Shown here: piece by piece, positions 26,952 through 35,973 of the stretch
Position numbering within the stretch: position 1 is the first letter of the stretch
Layout: every line of letters begins with the position of its first letter
Source of the DNA: Mycobacterium sp. OTB74
GTDB lineage: Bacteria; Actinomycetota; Actinomycetes; Mycobacteriales; Mycobacteriaceae
Length of the DNA: 64,000 nt
Assembly: GCF_029892685.1 (NCBI RefSeq)
Contig: NZ_JARXVD010000016.1
Coordinates: forward strand, 85,409 to 149,408
Direction: 5' to 3'
Made by a program: the position numbers and the translations under genes
Notes under the pieces: model-generated
The model's database searches: none
Told to the model about the DNA's origin: nothing
The model's input: the letters and a program-made list of their open reading frames with translations, nothing else

Positions 26952-27174
26952 CGGCGGCCAAGCACCGCGACCAAGTAGTGAGTGACCGCTCTCCTTGTTT
27001 TTGGCCGCTTCTCGGCCGGGTGGCCATGTTGTCGACGCGCTTCGCACCCGCCGGCCAGGGATCCGTTCAGCCCAAATCCGGAGCGGCAGAGATATGTTCG
27101 GTCCGCTAACGGCCGTGCTCGCTAGGGCAAAGAATCTGTTCAAAACCTTGCCACAACTTCCGGACCCTGTTGTA

Positions 27175-27201
27175 TGTTCTTAGAACATCACCGATTTTCT
27201 A
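27175..27201. promoter_or_regulatory. Candidate operator (21-bp palindrome family) before the GH5 gene
   Basis: At 27181-27201 half-sites TAGAACA and TTTTCTA flank the centre TCACCGA, the same 21-bp layout seen before luxE, the FadD operon, LLM/P450 and pucR. It overlaps a second perfect palindrome, TGTTCT-t-AGAACA (27175-27187). The site ends 54 bases before the GH5 start codon, a usual place for repressor control. Confidence 0.6.
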
Positions 27202-27255
27202 ATGTTCAGCAAACTCGAAGGTTTCTGAACGACGTCCTTGGGCAAAGGAGAAACG

Positions 27256-30201
27256 ATGGGTTCAGCGCGGTGGATCGGAAGGGTCGGGGCGTTGGCGGCG
27301 ACCTTGGGCGTCGGAGACGCACTTGGCGCTGCACCTATCCCACGCCCGCCTATACGGGTGTGTTTGAGTCGTCAGGCCATCGTTGCGGCGGGCACACTTG
27401 TCGGGGCGTCGGCCATGATCTTTGCCGGGGCCGCGCCGGCAGCGGCTGATCCCGGGAGTTCTGGAGCTCAGCCACGGCTAGGCTCCGCGTCGTCCGGTCA
27501 TCGACTGGGCTCTGCAACGTCCGGTCATTCTGCACCGAGCCGATCCGAGTCCGCCGTGTCCCAGGCCGAGTCCACCACAACGCCGGCGCATCGCAGCAGA
27601 TCGCAGGTAATGCATCCCGGCTCCGGACTGACCGGTATTGCGTCGGGAAGCCAGAATGGTCTGAATTTCTCTGGCCGGCTGGCCGATTCGCACCCGAACG
27701 GCTTCGGTACCGGTATGCAACTGGGCGCAGCGGCGCTAACCGGAGCTGGCTCAACCATCGCACACCGTGCCGCCGCCGCTGCGCCGGCGTCGTCGGTCTC
27801 CGCGAGCGTCGCCGTAGCACCGGCCGCACCCCCCACCGCGCAAACCTCACAGCCGACCACTTCGACCGCTGTGAAACCTCGGGATCCAGCCGCCGTTGTC
27901 ACGACAGCACTGACGAATGTGCTAGCGGCGCTGACAAGCTCACTTCCAGGCAACACTCCGACGACACCCGCCAACTCACCGCTGTCCTGGATCATGCTCG
28001 CTGCCGCACGCCGTGAGACCTCAAGCGCTCAGCTGATGCAGGACAGCGCCGCTGCCCAGGTGGTCAACGGGCCGACCACCCAAGCCAGCGCGGCCAGTAC
28101 GATCACCGGCAGCGCGACGGTTGCGGCGATTGAGCAAACGACGCCGACCACTGCGACCGGATGGTTCGAGCAGTTGATCTACACCCCGATTCATACGGCA
28201 GTCGAATCCTGGATTACCAGCAGTGTTGGTCAGCGGGTCGACAGTGTCATCAACGAGGTGACCGGGTCATATGTGATCGGCGATGGTGCCGCCGGTACGC
28301 AGGCGGATCCCAACGGCGGAGCCGGCGGGTGGTTGGCCGGCGACGGCGGTGCCGGCTGGGACAGCACCGAGTCCGGTGTGGCCGGCGGTGACGGCGGCGC
28401 CGCCGGAATGTTGGGCACCGGCGGACGCGGCGGAGCCGGCGGTGCGGGCGCTGGCGGCGGCACAGGTGGTGCCGGCGGGTCGGTCATGGGCATAGGCGGC
28501 GATGGGGGCGGCGGCGGTGCCGGCGCCGCTGACGGTTCGGGCGGCGACGGCGGCGCTGGTGGCGCCGCGATTGGTCTGGTGTTCGGCATCGGCGGCCACG
28601 GCGGCCGCGGCGGCGACGGCTCCAACGGCGGCAACGGCGGGGACGGCGGGGGCGGTGCAGGCCTGTTGGGCAGCGGCGGCAACGGCGGGGACGCCGGTGA
28701 CAGCGGGATCGGCGGCGACCCAATAGGACTGCCTGCACTTGGCGGCGCAGGCGGTAACGCCGGCCTGCTGGGCAGCCATGGCACCGTCGGCAAATTCGGC
28801 ACCAGTACAACGTCTTTGGCGCGGGCTAGCGACTCGGGCGGATCGCTGCTGCCCATCTCGGCCACGAGCACCTGGGTCACCAACAGTGATGGGCAGGTCG
28901 TGATCCTGCACGGGGTGAACGAGGTGTACAAGGTGGCGCCTTATGAACCCGCCGCCACGGGCTTCAGCAGTGACGACGCCGCATTTTTGGCCGCCAACGG
29001 TTTCAACGTTGTGCGGCTAGGGGTGGTCTGGGCCGGCGTGGAGCCCGAGCCCGGCGTCTACGACCCCGCCTATATCGCCTCAATCGATCAGACCGTACAA
29101 ATGCTTGCCGCTCACGGAATCTACACCATCATCGACTTCCATCAAGACGAGTACAGCAGCGTCTACGGGGGCGAAGGCGCCCCGGCCTGGGCATCGCTAT
29201 CGGGAGGATTGCCCAACACCAGCCTGCCCTTCCCGCTCAACGAAATCGTCTCCCCGGCCGGAAATCATGCATGGGATGCGTTCTGGGGCAACACCACCGC
29301 GCCGAATGGGGCTGGGCTGGAGGACGATTACTCGCAGATGTTGGAAACCGTCGCGAGCAGTCTCAGTGGTAACTCTGGAGTGCTCGGCTACGAGATCATG
29401 AACGAACCGTACCCGGGCTCGCAAGCGCTGGCGACGGTCCTAGGCGGCAGCTTCTTCGACGCTCAAGAGCTCAATCCGTTCTATGACCAGGCGGCCTCGG
29501 CGATCAGGGCAGTCGACCCGACCTCCGCGATACTGTACGAACCGAACATCTTGTTTGAGTTCGGAGTGCCATCTCACCTCGGCACGGTTGATACCTCCAA
29601 CACCGTCTTCTCGTACCACAACTACCTGTTCAACAGCCTGGTAGCCAGCAATGCCCAGGCGTATGCGAACGCGGCCGGTATCCCGACGTTCGTTAGCGAG
29701 CTGGGTGCCACTAATCAGGCATCGGTGATCACCCCCGCGGTGCAGGCCTCCGACAACAACCTGGCTGGTTGGACCGACTGGACCTACTCGGGCGTTGGTG
29801 ACATCACGACCACCGGTCCCACGGAGTCGGAGTCGCTGGTGTACGACCCCTCGCTGCCGCCGACCGGTGCCAACGTCAACACGACCAACCTCAACTTGCT
29901 CGCCGAGCCCTACCCGCAGCTGATCTCAGGCACGCCGGGCACCTGGTCATTCAGCGGCGGCACGTTCGACTTCACCTACTCCACGGCAAAGGTAGACGGC
30001 TCGGGCGACTTCGCCGGTGGCTCGCAGACCACCATCGCGGTGCCGGCAGTGCAGTTCCCGAACGGTTACCAGGTGACGGTCACCGGCGGACACGTGGTTT
30101 CCGCACCCAACGCGACCCAACTCGTCATCGCCTCCGATGAGGGTGCCGCTACCGTCGACGTCGTGGTGACAGCCAACACAGCCGGCGCTGCCGCGGTTTA
30201 G
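27256..30201 (+). CDS. Secreted GH5 glycoside hydrolase (endoglycoceramidase-like) with a PGRS-like segment
   Basis: A 981-residue exported protein. The ATG at 27256 has an AAAGGAG site. The N-terminus (GSARWIGRVGALAATLG) and a hydrophobic signal ending APAAADPG near residue 65 suggest secretion. Residues about 70-340 are Ala/Ser/Thr-rich. About 342-510 are Gly-Gly-Ala/Asn repeats like PE_PGRS proteins, but there is no PE domain. A GH5 catalytic domain follows: VILHGVNEVYK, IIDFHQDEYS, YEIMNEP (acid/base Glu717) and FVSELGATN (nucleophile Glu815), then a beta-rich tail. The NEVYK, HQDEYS and YEIMNEP blocks are most like endoglycoceramidases, which cut glycan from ceramide. The substrate is inferred, not shown. 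Confidence 0.85.
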   Translation: MGSARWIGRVGALAATLGVGDALGAAPIPRPPIRVCLSRQAIVAAGTLVGASAMIFAGAAPAAADPGSSGAQPRLGSASSGHRLGSATSGHSAPSRSESAVSQAESTTTPAHRSRSQVMHPGSGLTGIASGSQNGLNFSGRLADSHPNGFGTGMQLGAAALTGAGSTIAHRAAAAAPASSVSASVAVAPAAPPTAQTSQPTTSTAVKPRDPAAVVTTALTNVLAALTSSLPGNTPTTPANSPLSWIMLAAARRETSSAQLMQDSAAAQVVNGPTTQASAASTITGSATVAAIEQTTPTTATGWFEQLIYTPIHTAVESWITSSVGQRVDSVINEVTGSYVIGDGAAGTQADPNGGAGGWLAGDGGAGWDSTESGVAGGDGGAAGMLGTGGRGGAGGAGAGGGTGGAGGSVMGIGGDGGGGGAGAADGSGGDGGAGGAAIGLVFGIGGHGGRGGDGSNGGNGGDGGGGAGLLGSGGNGGDAGDSGIGGDPIGLPALGGAGGNAGLLGSHGTVGKFGTSTTSLARASDSGGSLLPISATSTWVTNSDGQVVILHGVNEVYKVAPYEPAATGFSSDDAAFLAANGFNVVRLGVVWAGVEPEPGVYDPAYIASIDQTVQMLAAHGIYTIIDFHQDEYSSVYGGEGAPAWASLSGGLPNTSLPFPLNEIVSPAGNHAWDAFWGNTTAPNGAGLEDDYSQMLETVASSLSGNSGVLGYEIMNEPYPGSQALATVLGGSFFDAQELNPFYDQAASAIRAVDPTSAILYEPNILFEFGVPSHLGTVDTSNTVFSYHNYLFNSLVASNAQAYANAAGIPTFVSELGATNQASVITPAVQASDNNLAGWTDWTYSGVGDITTTGPTESESLVYDPSLPPTGANVNTTNLNLLAEPYPQLISGTPGTWSFSGGTFDFTYSTAKVDGSGDFAGGSQTTIAVPAVQFPNGYQVTVTGGHVVSAPNATQLVIASDEGAATVDVVVTANTAGAAAV
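28279..28785 (+). repeat. PGRS-like glycine-rich coding repeats
   Basis: About 170 codons of degenerate GGxGGx units (GGAGG, GDGG, GGNGG) built from GGCGGC-type DNA repeats inside the GH5 gene. They separate the Ala/Ser/Thr-rich N-terminal part from the catalytic domain. Such repeats are known from PE_PGRS proteins and are thought to lie at the cell surface; they are also prone to slippage and length change. Confidence 0.8.
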
Positions 30202-30213
30202 GAGCGCGTAGCG

Positions 30214-30515
30214 AACGGCGGATCGTCAAGCGGAGTATCGTCGGCGAACTTGACCGCCTGGCCACCCAGGGCACCTACCCGACCGTGCTGCGATGTGACA
30301 ACGGACCGGAACAAGCCTGCGGCGCAAGGACTGAGTGGTCGACCGGATAGCTCGGTCTGCACTTCATCCCGCTGGGCGCACCCGCAAGGAATGCTTAAAC
30401 ATCAACAGCTTCTGGTCACTGGCCCAGGCCCCGGGCAGTCATCAGCGACAGGTATCACGACTACAAATACTGCCGCCACTTAGCCCCGGGCTGCCAGCCA
30501 CCCGCGGCTGACTCG
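30214..30515 (+). mobile_element. Decayed IS3-family transposase (orfB C-terminal part)
   Basis: Pieces of an rve-type integrase core are readable in three frames. They are IVGELDRLATQGTYPTVLRC with the DNGPE catalytic-Asp motif, a TAG, then LGLHFIPLGAP. A shifted frame gives KECLNINSFWSLAQA, and another gives RAVISDRYHDYKYCRHLAPG and CQPPA. This order matches the C-terminal third of IS3-group transposases. Stops and frameshifts make it dead. It begins about 12 bases after the GH5 stop, so an old insertion ended there. No terminal inverted repeats were found. Confidence 0.75.
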
Positions 30516-31309
30516 GTGTCCAGCGCTCACCGGTGGTCCACAGACCAAGGATCTGGTGAATACTTCCCTTAAGCGAATCGTATTGTAGTAGTTGGCATCA
30601 CGCCGCGCCGCCAAGGATCGGCGAAGGACGCAGCGATGACACCGACCGGAGCCAACTCAGCATGTTCAACAACGCACACCGCGATCGCGACCCTCTGATC
30701 GCGGGTATGGTCGGCACGGCCCTCGGCGATGCCAGCACGGCTCACCCATTCGATACCGACACTGCAGCAGCGCTTTTCGCAGGCGCCGATGACGATCCGG
30801 GGGTGCCATCTCAACCGACTCCGGAACATTGTGAACACCTAGTTGACCCGGTCCGCGCCCCCGAAAATCGGCAGCCCCTCATCGCGCTCAGATCTATCTC
30901 CAGCCGTTCCCCAACGATCCGAGAGGCAGCGCTGGGCCTATCGAAAGTCAGAGCAGCATCGGTTTCGCTACCAATTGAGCACCAGACCACAACCGTCGAT
31001 CGCTACGACCGCCAGATCGAGGACGCGGACAGGTTCCTGCGAGATCAAACAGCGTGGGTGCGCGGATGTCGATTTATGCCACAAGTCGTCTGCGGGCACC
31101 ACCCACTGCGTCGCATTCATCGCTCCCCCTGGATATCCCCGGCGGCTGACAGGACAACGTCTTATTGTCACCATATCTACTGAGGCAAAAGCGATTTAGC
31201 CCATTCGCCGCACTCCTTAGGCGCCGCTACAGCGATTAAACTACGTTGATTTTTGCCATCGGCGACCGGTCGGCGGCATTAGGAACACCGATGATGAGAG
31301 CTCACAGTG
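30516..31309. other. Region without a recognisable gene
   Basis: About 790 bases between the IS3 remnant and the PucR gene. A plus-strand frame of 173 codons (30662-31183) and a minus-strand frame of 89 codons (30569-30838) are open, but neither shows a family motif, a ribosome binding site or a protein-like pattern I recognise. It is probably further decayed sequence linked to the old insertion. Confidence 0.4.
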
Positions 31310-32297
31310 TTAGTGGCCGGCAGCCGAATGCGAAAGTCTGCGCGCCCACAGGGCGAAACGCGCGCGAAAGCGGTCTTCGGGGTTGTTGAGATCCCACCCC
31401 GACGCAGTCTGGATTCGAACTAGACGAGCCGCGACTGTGCTGTGGTGTAGATAGAGCGCCTGCGCAGCCTGACGCAATGATCCCGTTCTGCAGAACGCTT
31501 CTAGCGCGGCTACGTCTGTTGCACCGCTTGACGATTCGGCTATTGCGTCGAGCACTGCGACGTCGCGGTGCTCCCGCAGCCGAGAAGGTGGCAGCTCGGC
31601 GAGAAGTTCCAGCCCACCGAGTTCGTCGTATCCAATCACCGCGTCGCCAGGATGTGCGTATTGGGTCCCGCTTGTCGGCAATGCGAATCGCGTTGCGGTG
31701 CAGGCTTGTTGCCAGGATCGATGGGCATCGGCGAGGCAGGCAGCAGCGCCCACACCGATTCGAATTCCAGCCTCCAGCCGCCCCTCAATCGCGGCGCTTC
31801 GAATGACTGCACGAATGCCCGACTCGAGGCAGCGGTACTGATCTTCGGGTTGCACCAGTACCGCGGTGAGGGCCCCGACCCGGCCGGCAACCCCTCTGCC
31901 CCGCGAGTGCAGTACGGCAGTCAACAACGACGACCCGCTGGCCAGATCCGCCCCTGCCACCGCGGACACGGCGATCGCGATCACCGGTAGAGCGGGCGCG
32001 AATCGCAGCGCCGACGCCGCGGTCAGCCGGTCGTCCGACAGGCCCTCGGCAGTCAACATCGCTGTCAGTAGGTGCGGGTCGGCCGTTTCCACCACGGATC
32101 GACAGGCGATAGCTGAAAGATTGCTGCCCCCGGCGAATGCCGGTGAGGTTTCAAGGGGTGCGATCGATGATCTAGTCACTTATGCACCAATAGACTTTGC
32201 TGCGATCTCGTGATGCGATATCCGTGAACGAATTTGCCACTGGGGCCAGCGGCTGCCAGATCGAGGCAGCGCGCGTCAGTTCTTGGAGCCACGACAT
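31310..32297 (-). CDS. PucR-type transcriptional regulator, apparently split by a frameshift
   Basis: The main frame (31310-32179, GTG start, 289 codons) has a central GGDEF-like/ligand domain and a C-terminal PucR helix-turn-helix (LRQAAQALYLHHSTVAARLVRI). A better start lies upstream: ATG at 32297 with GGAGGGAGGG before it, reading MSWLQELTRAASIWQPLAPV. It runs to a TAG at 32172-32174, overlapping the main frame by eight bases. The two frames together would make one regulator, so a single-base change near 32175 probably splits the gene; independent starts are also possible. A 21-bp operator lies at 32401. PucR proteins often respond to small metabolites. Confidence 0.65.
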
Positions 32298-32400
32298 CGC
32301 ACCCTCCCTCCGCGGAAAACCGGCCTCGGCCCCGAGGCAGCAGTAACCGACCGTTGCCGGGATCTCGTCGCTGCGGTTGCCACAGGGCAAACACAATCTA

Positions 32401-32421
32401 TAAAACGTCATTGATTTTTTA
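32401..32421. promoter_or_regulatory. Candidate operator (21-bp palindrome family) before the PucR gene
   Basis: Half-sites TAAAACG and TTTTTTA flank the centre TCATTGA. The 21-bp spacing matches the sites at 27181, 45555, 51265 and 52435. It lies about 104 bases upstream of the ATG at 32297. The nearest other gene end is 32538, the 3' end of the mce-linked secreted-protein gene. Confidence 0.55.
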
Positions 32422-32537
32422 ACACAGTGTGCCACGCATCACAAGCGCTGGATCGGTCCAAGCAGACGTGACAGACCGGCGGAAGTACCTGTCTTTAGGG
32501 CGTCCAGTCGCAGCCCCGCTCACGGTGATGCGGGTGA

Positions 32538-33107
32538 TCAGCTCACTTGGCGCACGGTGAGCGGCATTCTGACGGTCATCCACTCGTTTACTCCGCAGGC
32601 GCCACTTTCGCCGGTGGTCTTGTCCTCACCGGTAAACAGTGGCGAGGTGCCGGACAAGTCGGGGGTACCTTGATCGTCAGTGCGCCAGAAGCGGAACAGT
32701 TGCCGGCCTCGTGAGGTCGTGCCGTCGGGACACTGCTGCCAGTTCGGCACGAAGCGATCCGCCGACCACACCTGGTTGGGTTTGCGCAACTCTGCCGTCC
32801 AACCTTGATCGCTGGTGATAACCCCGTGGCAATCGTTAGGACCATCGCATTGGGAGGTGATGGTCCAGGTGCTGCGAACCGGCGGAATGTCTTGGTAACG
32901 CTCCCGTACCTTGGCCCACTGCCCGTCTGAATACGCGATGAATGTTCCGTTGAGGGCATAGTGATCATCGGTTGCCGCCGCATGGGGTGCTATCGCGACC
33001 GAATTTGCGAGTACCAGCATTGCGACTGCGGCTAGGGTACGAACCCATCGTTTCCGCAACGTGTGGCAGGTGAGATCGAGGTACGCGGGCCCCAGCAAAA
33101 CCGTCAT
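32538..33107 (-). CDS. Secreted protein coupled to mceF
   Basis: A 189-residue protein whose ATG overlaps the mceF stop (ATGA), so it is the last gene of the right mce operon. A hydrophobic segment (about residues 23-42) ending APHAAA predicts export. The mature part has ALNGTFIAYSDGQWAKVRE, VRSTWTITSQC, CHGVITSDQGW, PNWQQCPDGT and SGACGVNEW, the same motif series as 19372-19929. The function of the family is not known to me. Coupling to an Mce operon suggests a periplasmic helper of lipid import; the paralogue beside a P450 shows that it can also serve elsewhere. Confidence 0.82.
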   Translation of the reverse strand: MTVLLGPAYLDLTCHTLRKRWVRTLAAVAMLVLANSVAIAPHAAATDDHYALNGTFIAYSDGQWAKVRERYQDIPPVRSTWTITSQCDGPNDCHGVITSDQGWTAELRKPNQVWSADRFVPNWQQCPDGTTSRGRQLFRFWRTDDQGTPDLSGTSPLFTGEDKTTGESGACGVNEWMTVRMPLTVRQVS

Positions 33108-34738
33108 GTCGGCCCCGCGATGAGGTCACGCCAGCTTTTCGCGCCACCGGTGTGCGTGACGTTGGTGTCGACATACGTCCGTCCATCGGGAGCTATGTAT
33201 GCCCCGGTGTGCTGGTCGTAGTGCACAATCGCGACCGACGATCCAGCTGGTGCGGCCGGGTTGTAGGCGCTTGGCGCGATCCCGCCGGCGGGTGCTCCGT
33301 CCCCAGGCACCGGCGGGGTGACGCTTAGACCGAATGGGGGCTGTTGAGCTGTCGGCACCGCATCGGGCCCGCCGGGTGGCCCGACCGGACGGGTGCTATC
33401 GGGCGAAGCCGGCGGTGCGTCTAGTGGCGGCGGTGTCCCGTTGACAGGTCCGAACAGGTGGTTGTCGCTGTTGATCCTGGAGTCAGGTGGGACGCCCTGG
33501 GCGATCAGGTTCGGGTCGAGCGGATAGGGCCCCAAGGCGTGCTGACGTATAGCCAGGGGCATGTAGGGCTTGTCGCTGTCGCAGATCTCAACTGTGGGCG
33601 CTCGTTTACCCGGATGACTCATGCACGGGTAGTTTCGCGCCCCGCGTACGCCGATCGGCGAATCCTGAGGAAGTTTGCAGTACAGACCATCTGGGGTGTC
33701 GATCGTAGTGGTGTCGGCCGGCGATCGCCATTGCGATGGCGGCAAGAAACCGACCGTGCACGCCGGCGGGTCGGACAAGGAAACAGCGAAGTCTCCGATC
33801 GCCATACCCGTCGGGTTATTCCCCGGGAGATACGACTGAACGTTGGCGACGTTTGGCGGCAACAAGATGAGCAGTTGTTCGATCGACGGGTGATAAGTGA
33901 CACCGATCTGTCCGATGGTCACCAGATTGGCCAGCAGGACCGGCAGTGTCGGCTTTACCTGATCAAAAAGTCGCGTCAGTTCTGTTGCGGCACTGGGCGT
34001 CTTGCGGAGCAGGGTACGGATCTGCGGGTCGTCGTCGACGATCTGCCCGGTGATTCCCGCCAGGTGCTGCGCCCACGTACGCAATGCATCCGAGCTGTCA
34101 TTTTGTCCATCGAGCAGTGGACCACTGTCGTTAATGAGCGTTTTGAGCTGTGCAGACACGTCATTGAGCCGGTTCGACATCGCAGTCGAGGAGTCGATGA
34201 GTGAGCCGAAGTCATATGCGGCACCATTGAACGCTTTGTTGGTCTCGTCCATCAGTGTGCCGATATTTCCGGTTGGCACGCTCTCAACGAGTGCGCTGAG
34301 TTTGTCGAGCATCGGCCCGGCCGGTTGCGGCATCGAATCGGGTCTGACGGTGATAGTCGAGCCGTCTTGCAGATACGGTCCGGCGTCATTTGCTGGCCAT
34401 AAGTCGACGTACTGCTCCCCCACGGCGGACACACTGCGGACCCGGGCAATCGAGCTGATTGGGATGCGTGGCGAAGTATCAAGCGAAAGGGTGGCTTCCA
34501 CGCGGCGGCCACCGACGACTTTGAGGTCGGTGACCTTTCCGACCTGTACGCCGCGATAGGTGACATTGCCGAATTGGTAAAGGCCGCCGGTCGTTGGCAG
34601 CTCCAGCTTCACGGTCAAGTGTCCGACACCGAGCAGCCGGGGCACCTGCAGGTACGTGTAGCACATGACACTCACACCGATGACCGACGCGATCGTGAAA
34701 ATGATCAGCTGGATTCGCACAAAGCGTGTCAGTTTCAC
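33104..34738 (-). CDS. mceF: MceF-family protein
   Basis: A 544-residue Mce-family protein. The ATG at 34738 overlaps mceE by four bases. A membrane helix (about residues 9-30) is followed by the MCE domain (GGLYQFGNVTYRGVQVGKV), helical repeats, and a long C-terminal extension. The latter is rich in Pro/Gly and ends with a YDQHTGAYIAPDGRTYVDTN-like block, typical of MceF. It should be the last subunit of the transport tunnel. The Pro-rich tail may reach the cell wall. Confidence 0.92.
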   Translation of the reverse strand: MKLTRFVRIQLIIFTIASVIGVSVMCYTYLQVPRLLGVGHLTVKLELPTTGGLYQFGNVTYRGVQVGKVTDLKVVGGRRVEATLSLDTSPRIPISSIARVRSVSAVGEQYVDLWPANDAGPYLQDGSTITVRPDSMPQPAGPMLDKLSALVESVPTGNIGTLMDETNKAFNGAAYDFGSLIDSSTAMSNRLNDVSAQLKTLINDSGPLLDGQNDSSDALRTWAQHLAGITGQIVDDDPQIRTLLRKTPSAATELTRLFDQVKPTLPVLLANLVTIGQIGVTYHPSIEQLLILLPPNVANVQSYLPGNNPTGMAIGDFAVSLSDPPACTVGFLPPSQWRSPADTTTIDTPDGLYCKLPQDSPIGVRGARNYPCMSHPGKRAPTVEICDSDKPYMPLAIRQHALGPYPLDPNLIAQGVPPDSRINSDNHLFGPVNGTPPPLDAPPASPDSTRPVGPPGGPDAVPTAQQPPFGLSVTPPVPGDGAPAGGIAPSAYNPAAPAGSSVAIVHYDQHTGAYIAPDGRTYVDTNVTHTGGAKSWRDLIAGPT

Positions 34739-35973
34739 GGGCGGTCCTGTGGTGTAGCGCCGGCGCTCTGGTTCGGCGTCGTTTCCGGCGCCGATTGCCC
34801 CGATTCAGGCGCCGACCCAACTGGAACTTGTTGTTCAGTAGACGATTTCGGAGCGACTGGTGTGGTCGGTACGTGCAGTGGGTCGTTGGTGTAGGGCCTG
34901 CCGTATGGCTCGCCGGGTGCTGGGACCAGTTGAGCTGAATCGTCACCCCACCGGGTGCCTAGCATCATGGTGCGTTTGAGCCTCGGGATGGTGAGGTCGA
35001 CAACCCCGAACAGGTTCATGTAGTCGCCCTTGACTCCGCGATCGATCGTGTCTTGAGCCTGCGGGAAGGTTGTTGCGGCAGCCAGCCCGATATCGAGATA
35101 AGGTCCTACATCGGCGAGTGCCTTGAATGTTGGCGCTAGGTTGACCAAGTTCGCAATCAGGTCGTCGCGGGTGTTGGTGATTACCTGATTGCTGGTCTCA
35201 CTGAAGGTGCGCAATTTGTCGAGCGCCGTGGTCAACGTTGACCGCTGCCGAATGAGCACATCGAGTGCCGGTGGTATCTCTTTCAGCGCGGTGCTTATCA
35301 CATCGTTTTGGGCGGCAAGGGTTCCGGCGAGACGGTCGAGTGACCGGACGGTTGCCAGAACACTGTCTCGGTCGGAGTCCAGCCTTCCCACGAAGTCGTT
35401 GAGCCGTGTAATGAGGTCCCGAATCTGCTGCTGATGTCCGGTGAACATTTTGTTGAGCGAGTGGATAACATCACCGACCTGACCGAGGTTGCCGCCGTTG
35501 ACGACGGCAGACAGTGCCAGCAACGTTTGTTCCGTGGATGGATAGGTCGAGGTCGCGGCTAGGGGCACCGTTGCCCCGGGCGGGAGCTTTCCTGTCGGGG
35601 CAACACCGGGGGGCGGGTCCACGGCCAGATGCATCGACCCCAATAAGGATGTCTGACCGACGGTGACCACGGCATTCGCCGGGATGCTGACATCAGGGCG
35701 GACGGAAAATGTCACTGCGATGTGCCAGTTGTCGAATCGCATTGCACCGACACTGCCGACGACGACATCGTCGAGCATCACCGGTGAATTCTCTTCCAGG
35801 GTACCGATATTGGCGATCTCGGCGCGGTAGGTCACTGAGTGCGGACCGCGTCCGACGGCCCCGGGCAGCGGAAGAGAATTGATTCCTTGGAAGGTGCACC
35901 CAGTCATTGATGTCGCCGCGCATACGCAGACCGCGGTGATTGCGACCGCCTTGCTGCCGAAGGTCCGCTTCAT
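34735..35973 (-). CDS. mceE: MceE-family lipoprotein
   Basis: A 412-residue Mce lipoprotein. The ATG at 35973 overlaps the mceD stop; a much longer open frame upstream is a shadow. The signal peptide ends in a lipobox-like SMTGC, so Cys26 should be lipidated, which is the hallmark of MceE (LprK-type). An MCE domain (EENSPVMLDDVVVGSVGAM), helical repeats and a Pro/Thr-rich C-terminus follow. It probably anchors the complex in the periplasmic leaflet. Confidence 0.92.
   Translation of the reverse strand: MKRTFGSKAVAITAVCVCAATSMTGCTFQGINSLPLPGAVGRGPHSVTYRAEIANIGTLEENSPVMLDDVVVGSVGAMRFDNWHIAVTFSVRPDVSIPANAVVTVGQTSLLGSMHLAVDPPPGVAPTGKLPPGATVPLAATSTYPSTEQTLLALSAVVNGGNLGQVGDVIHSLNKMFTGHQQQIRDLITRLNDFVGRLDSDRDSVLATVRSLDRLAGTLAAQNDVISTALKEIPPALDVLIRQRSTLTTALDKLRTFSETSNQVITNTRDDLIANLVNLAPTFKALADVGPYLDIGLAAATTFPQAQDTIDRGVKGDYMNLFGVVDLTIPRLKRTMMLGTRWGDDSAQLVPAPGEPYGRPYTNDPLHVPTTPVAPKSSTEQQVPVGSAPESGQSAPETTPNQSAGATPQDRP

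Noticed and set aside
27175..27187. TGTTCT-t-AGAACA as a KstR site
   Set aside because: The known KstR motif has a different spacing; it overlaps the 21-bp site and may be part of that, so no regulator is named.
28279..28785. Regular repeats that might be a CRISPR array
   Set aside because: The units are short, degenerate and in frame as Gly-Gly-x codons; there are no unique spacers and no cas genes.
28230..28931. Long minus-strand proline-rich frames opposite the GH5 gene
   Set aside because: They are reading shadows of the glycine-rich GGC repeats; no ribosome binding site or family motif.
31236..31258. TTAAACT-7-TTTTTGC as a sixth 21-bp site
   Set aside because: Three of the nine invariant positions differ and no gene starts nearby.
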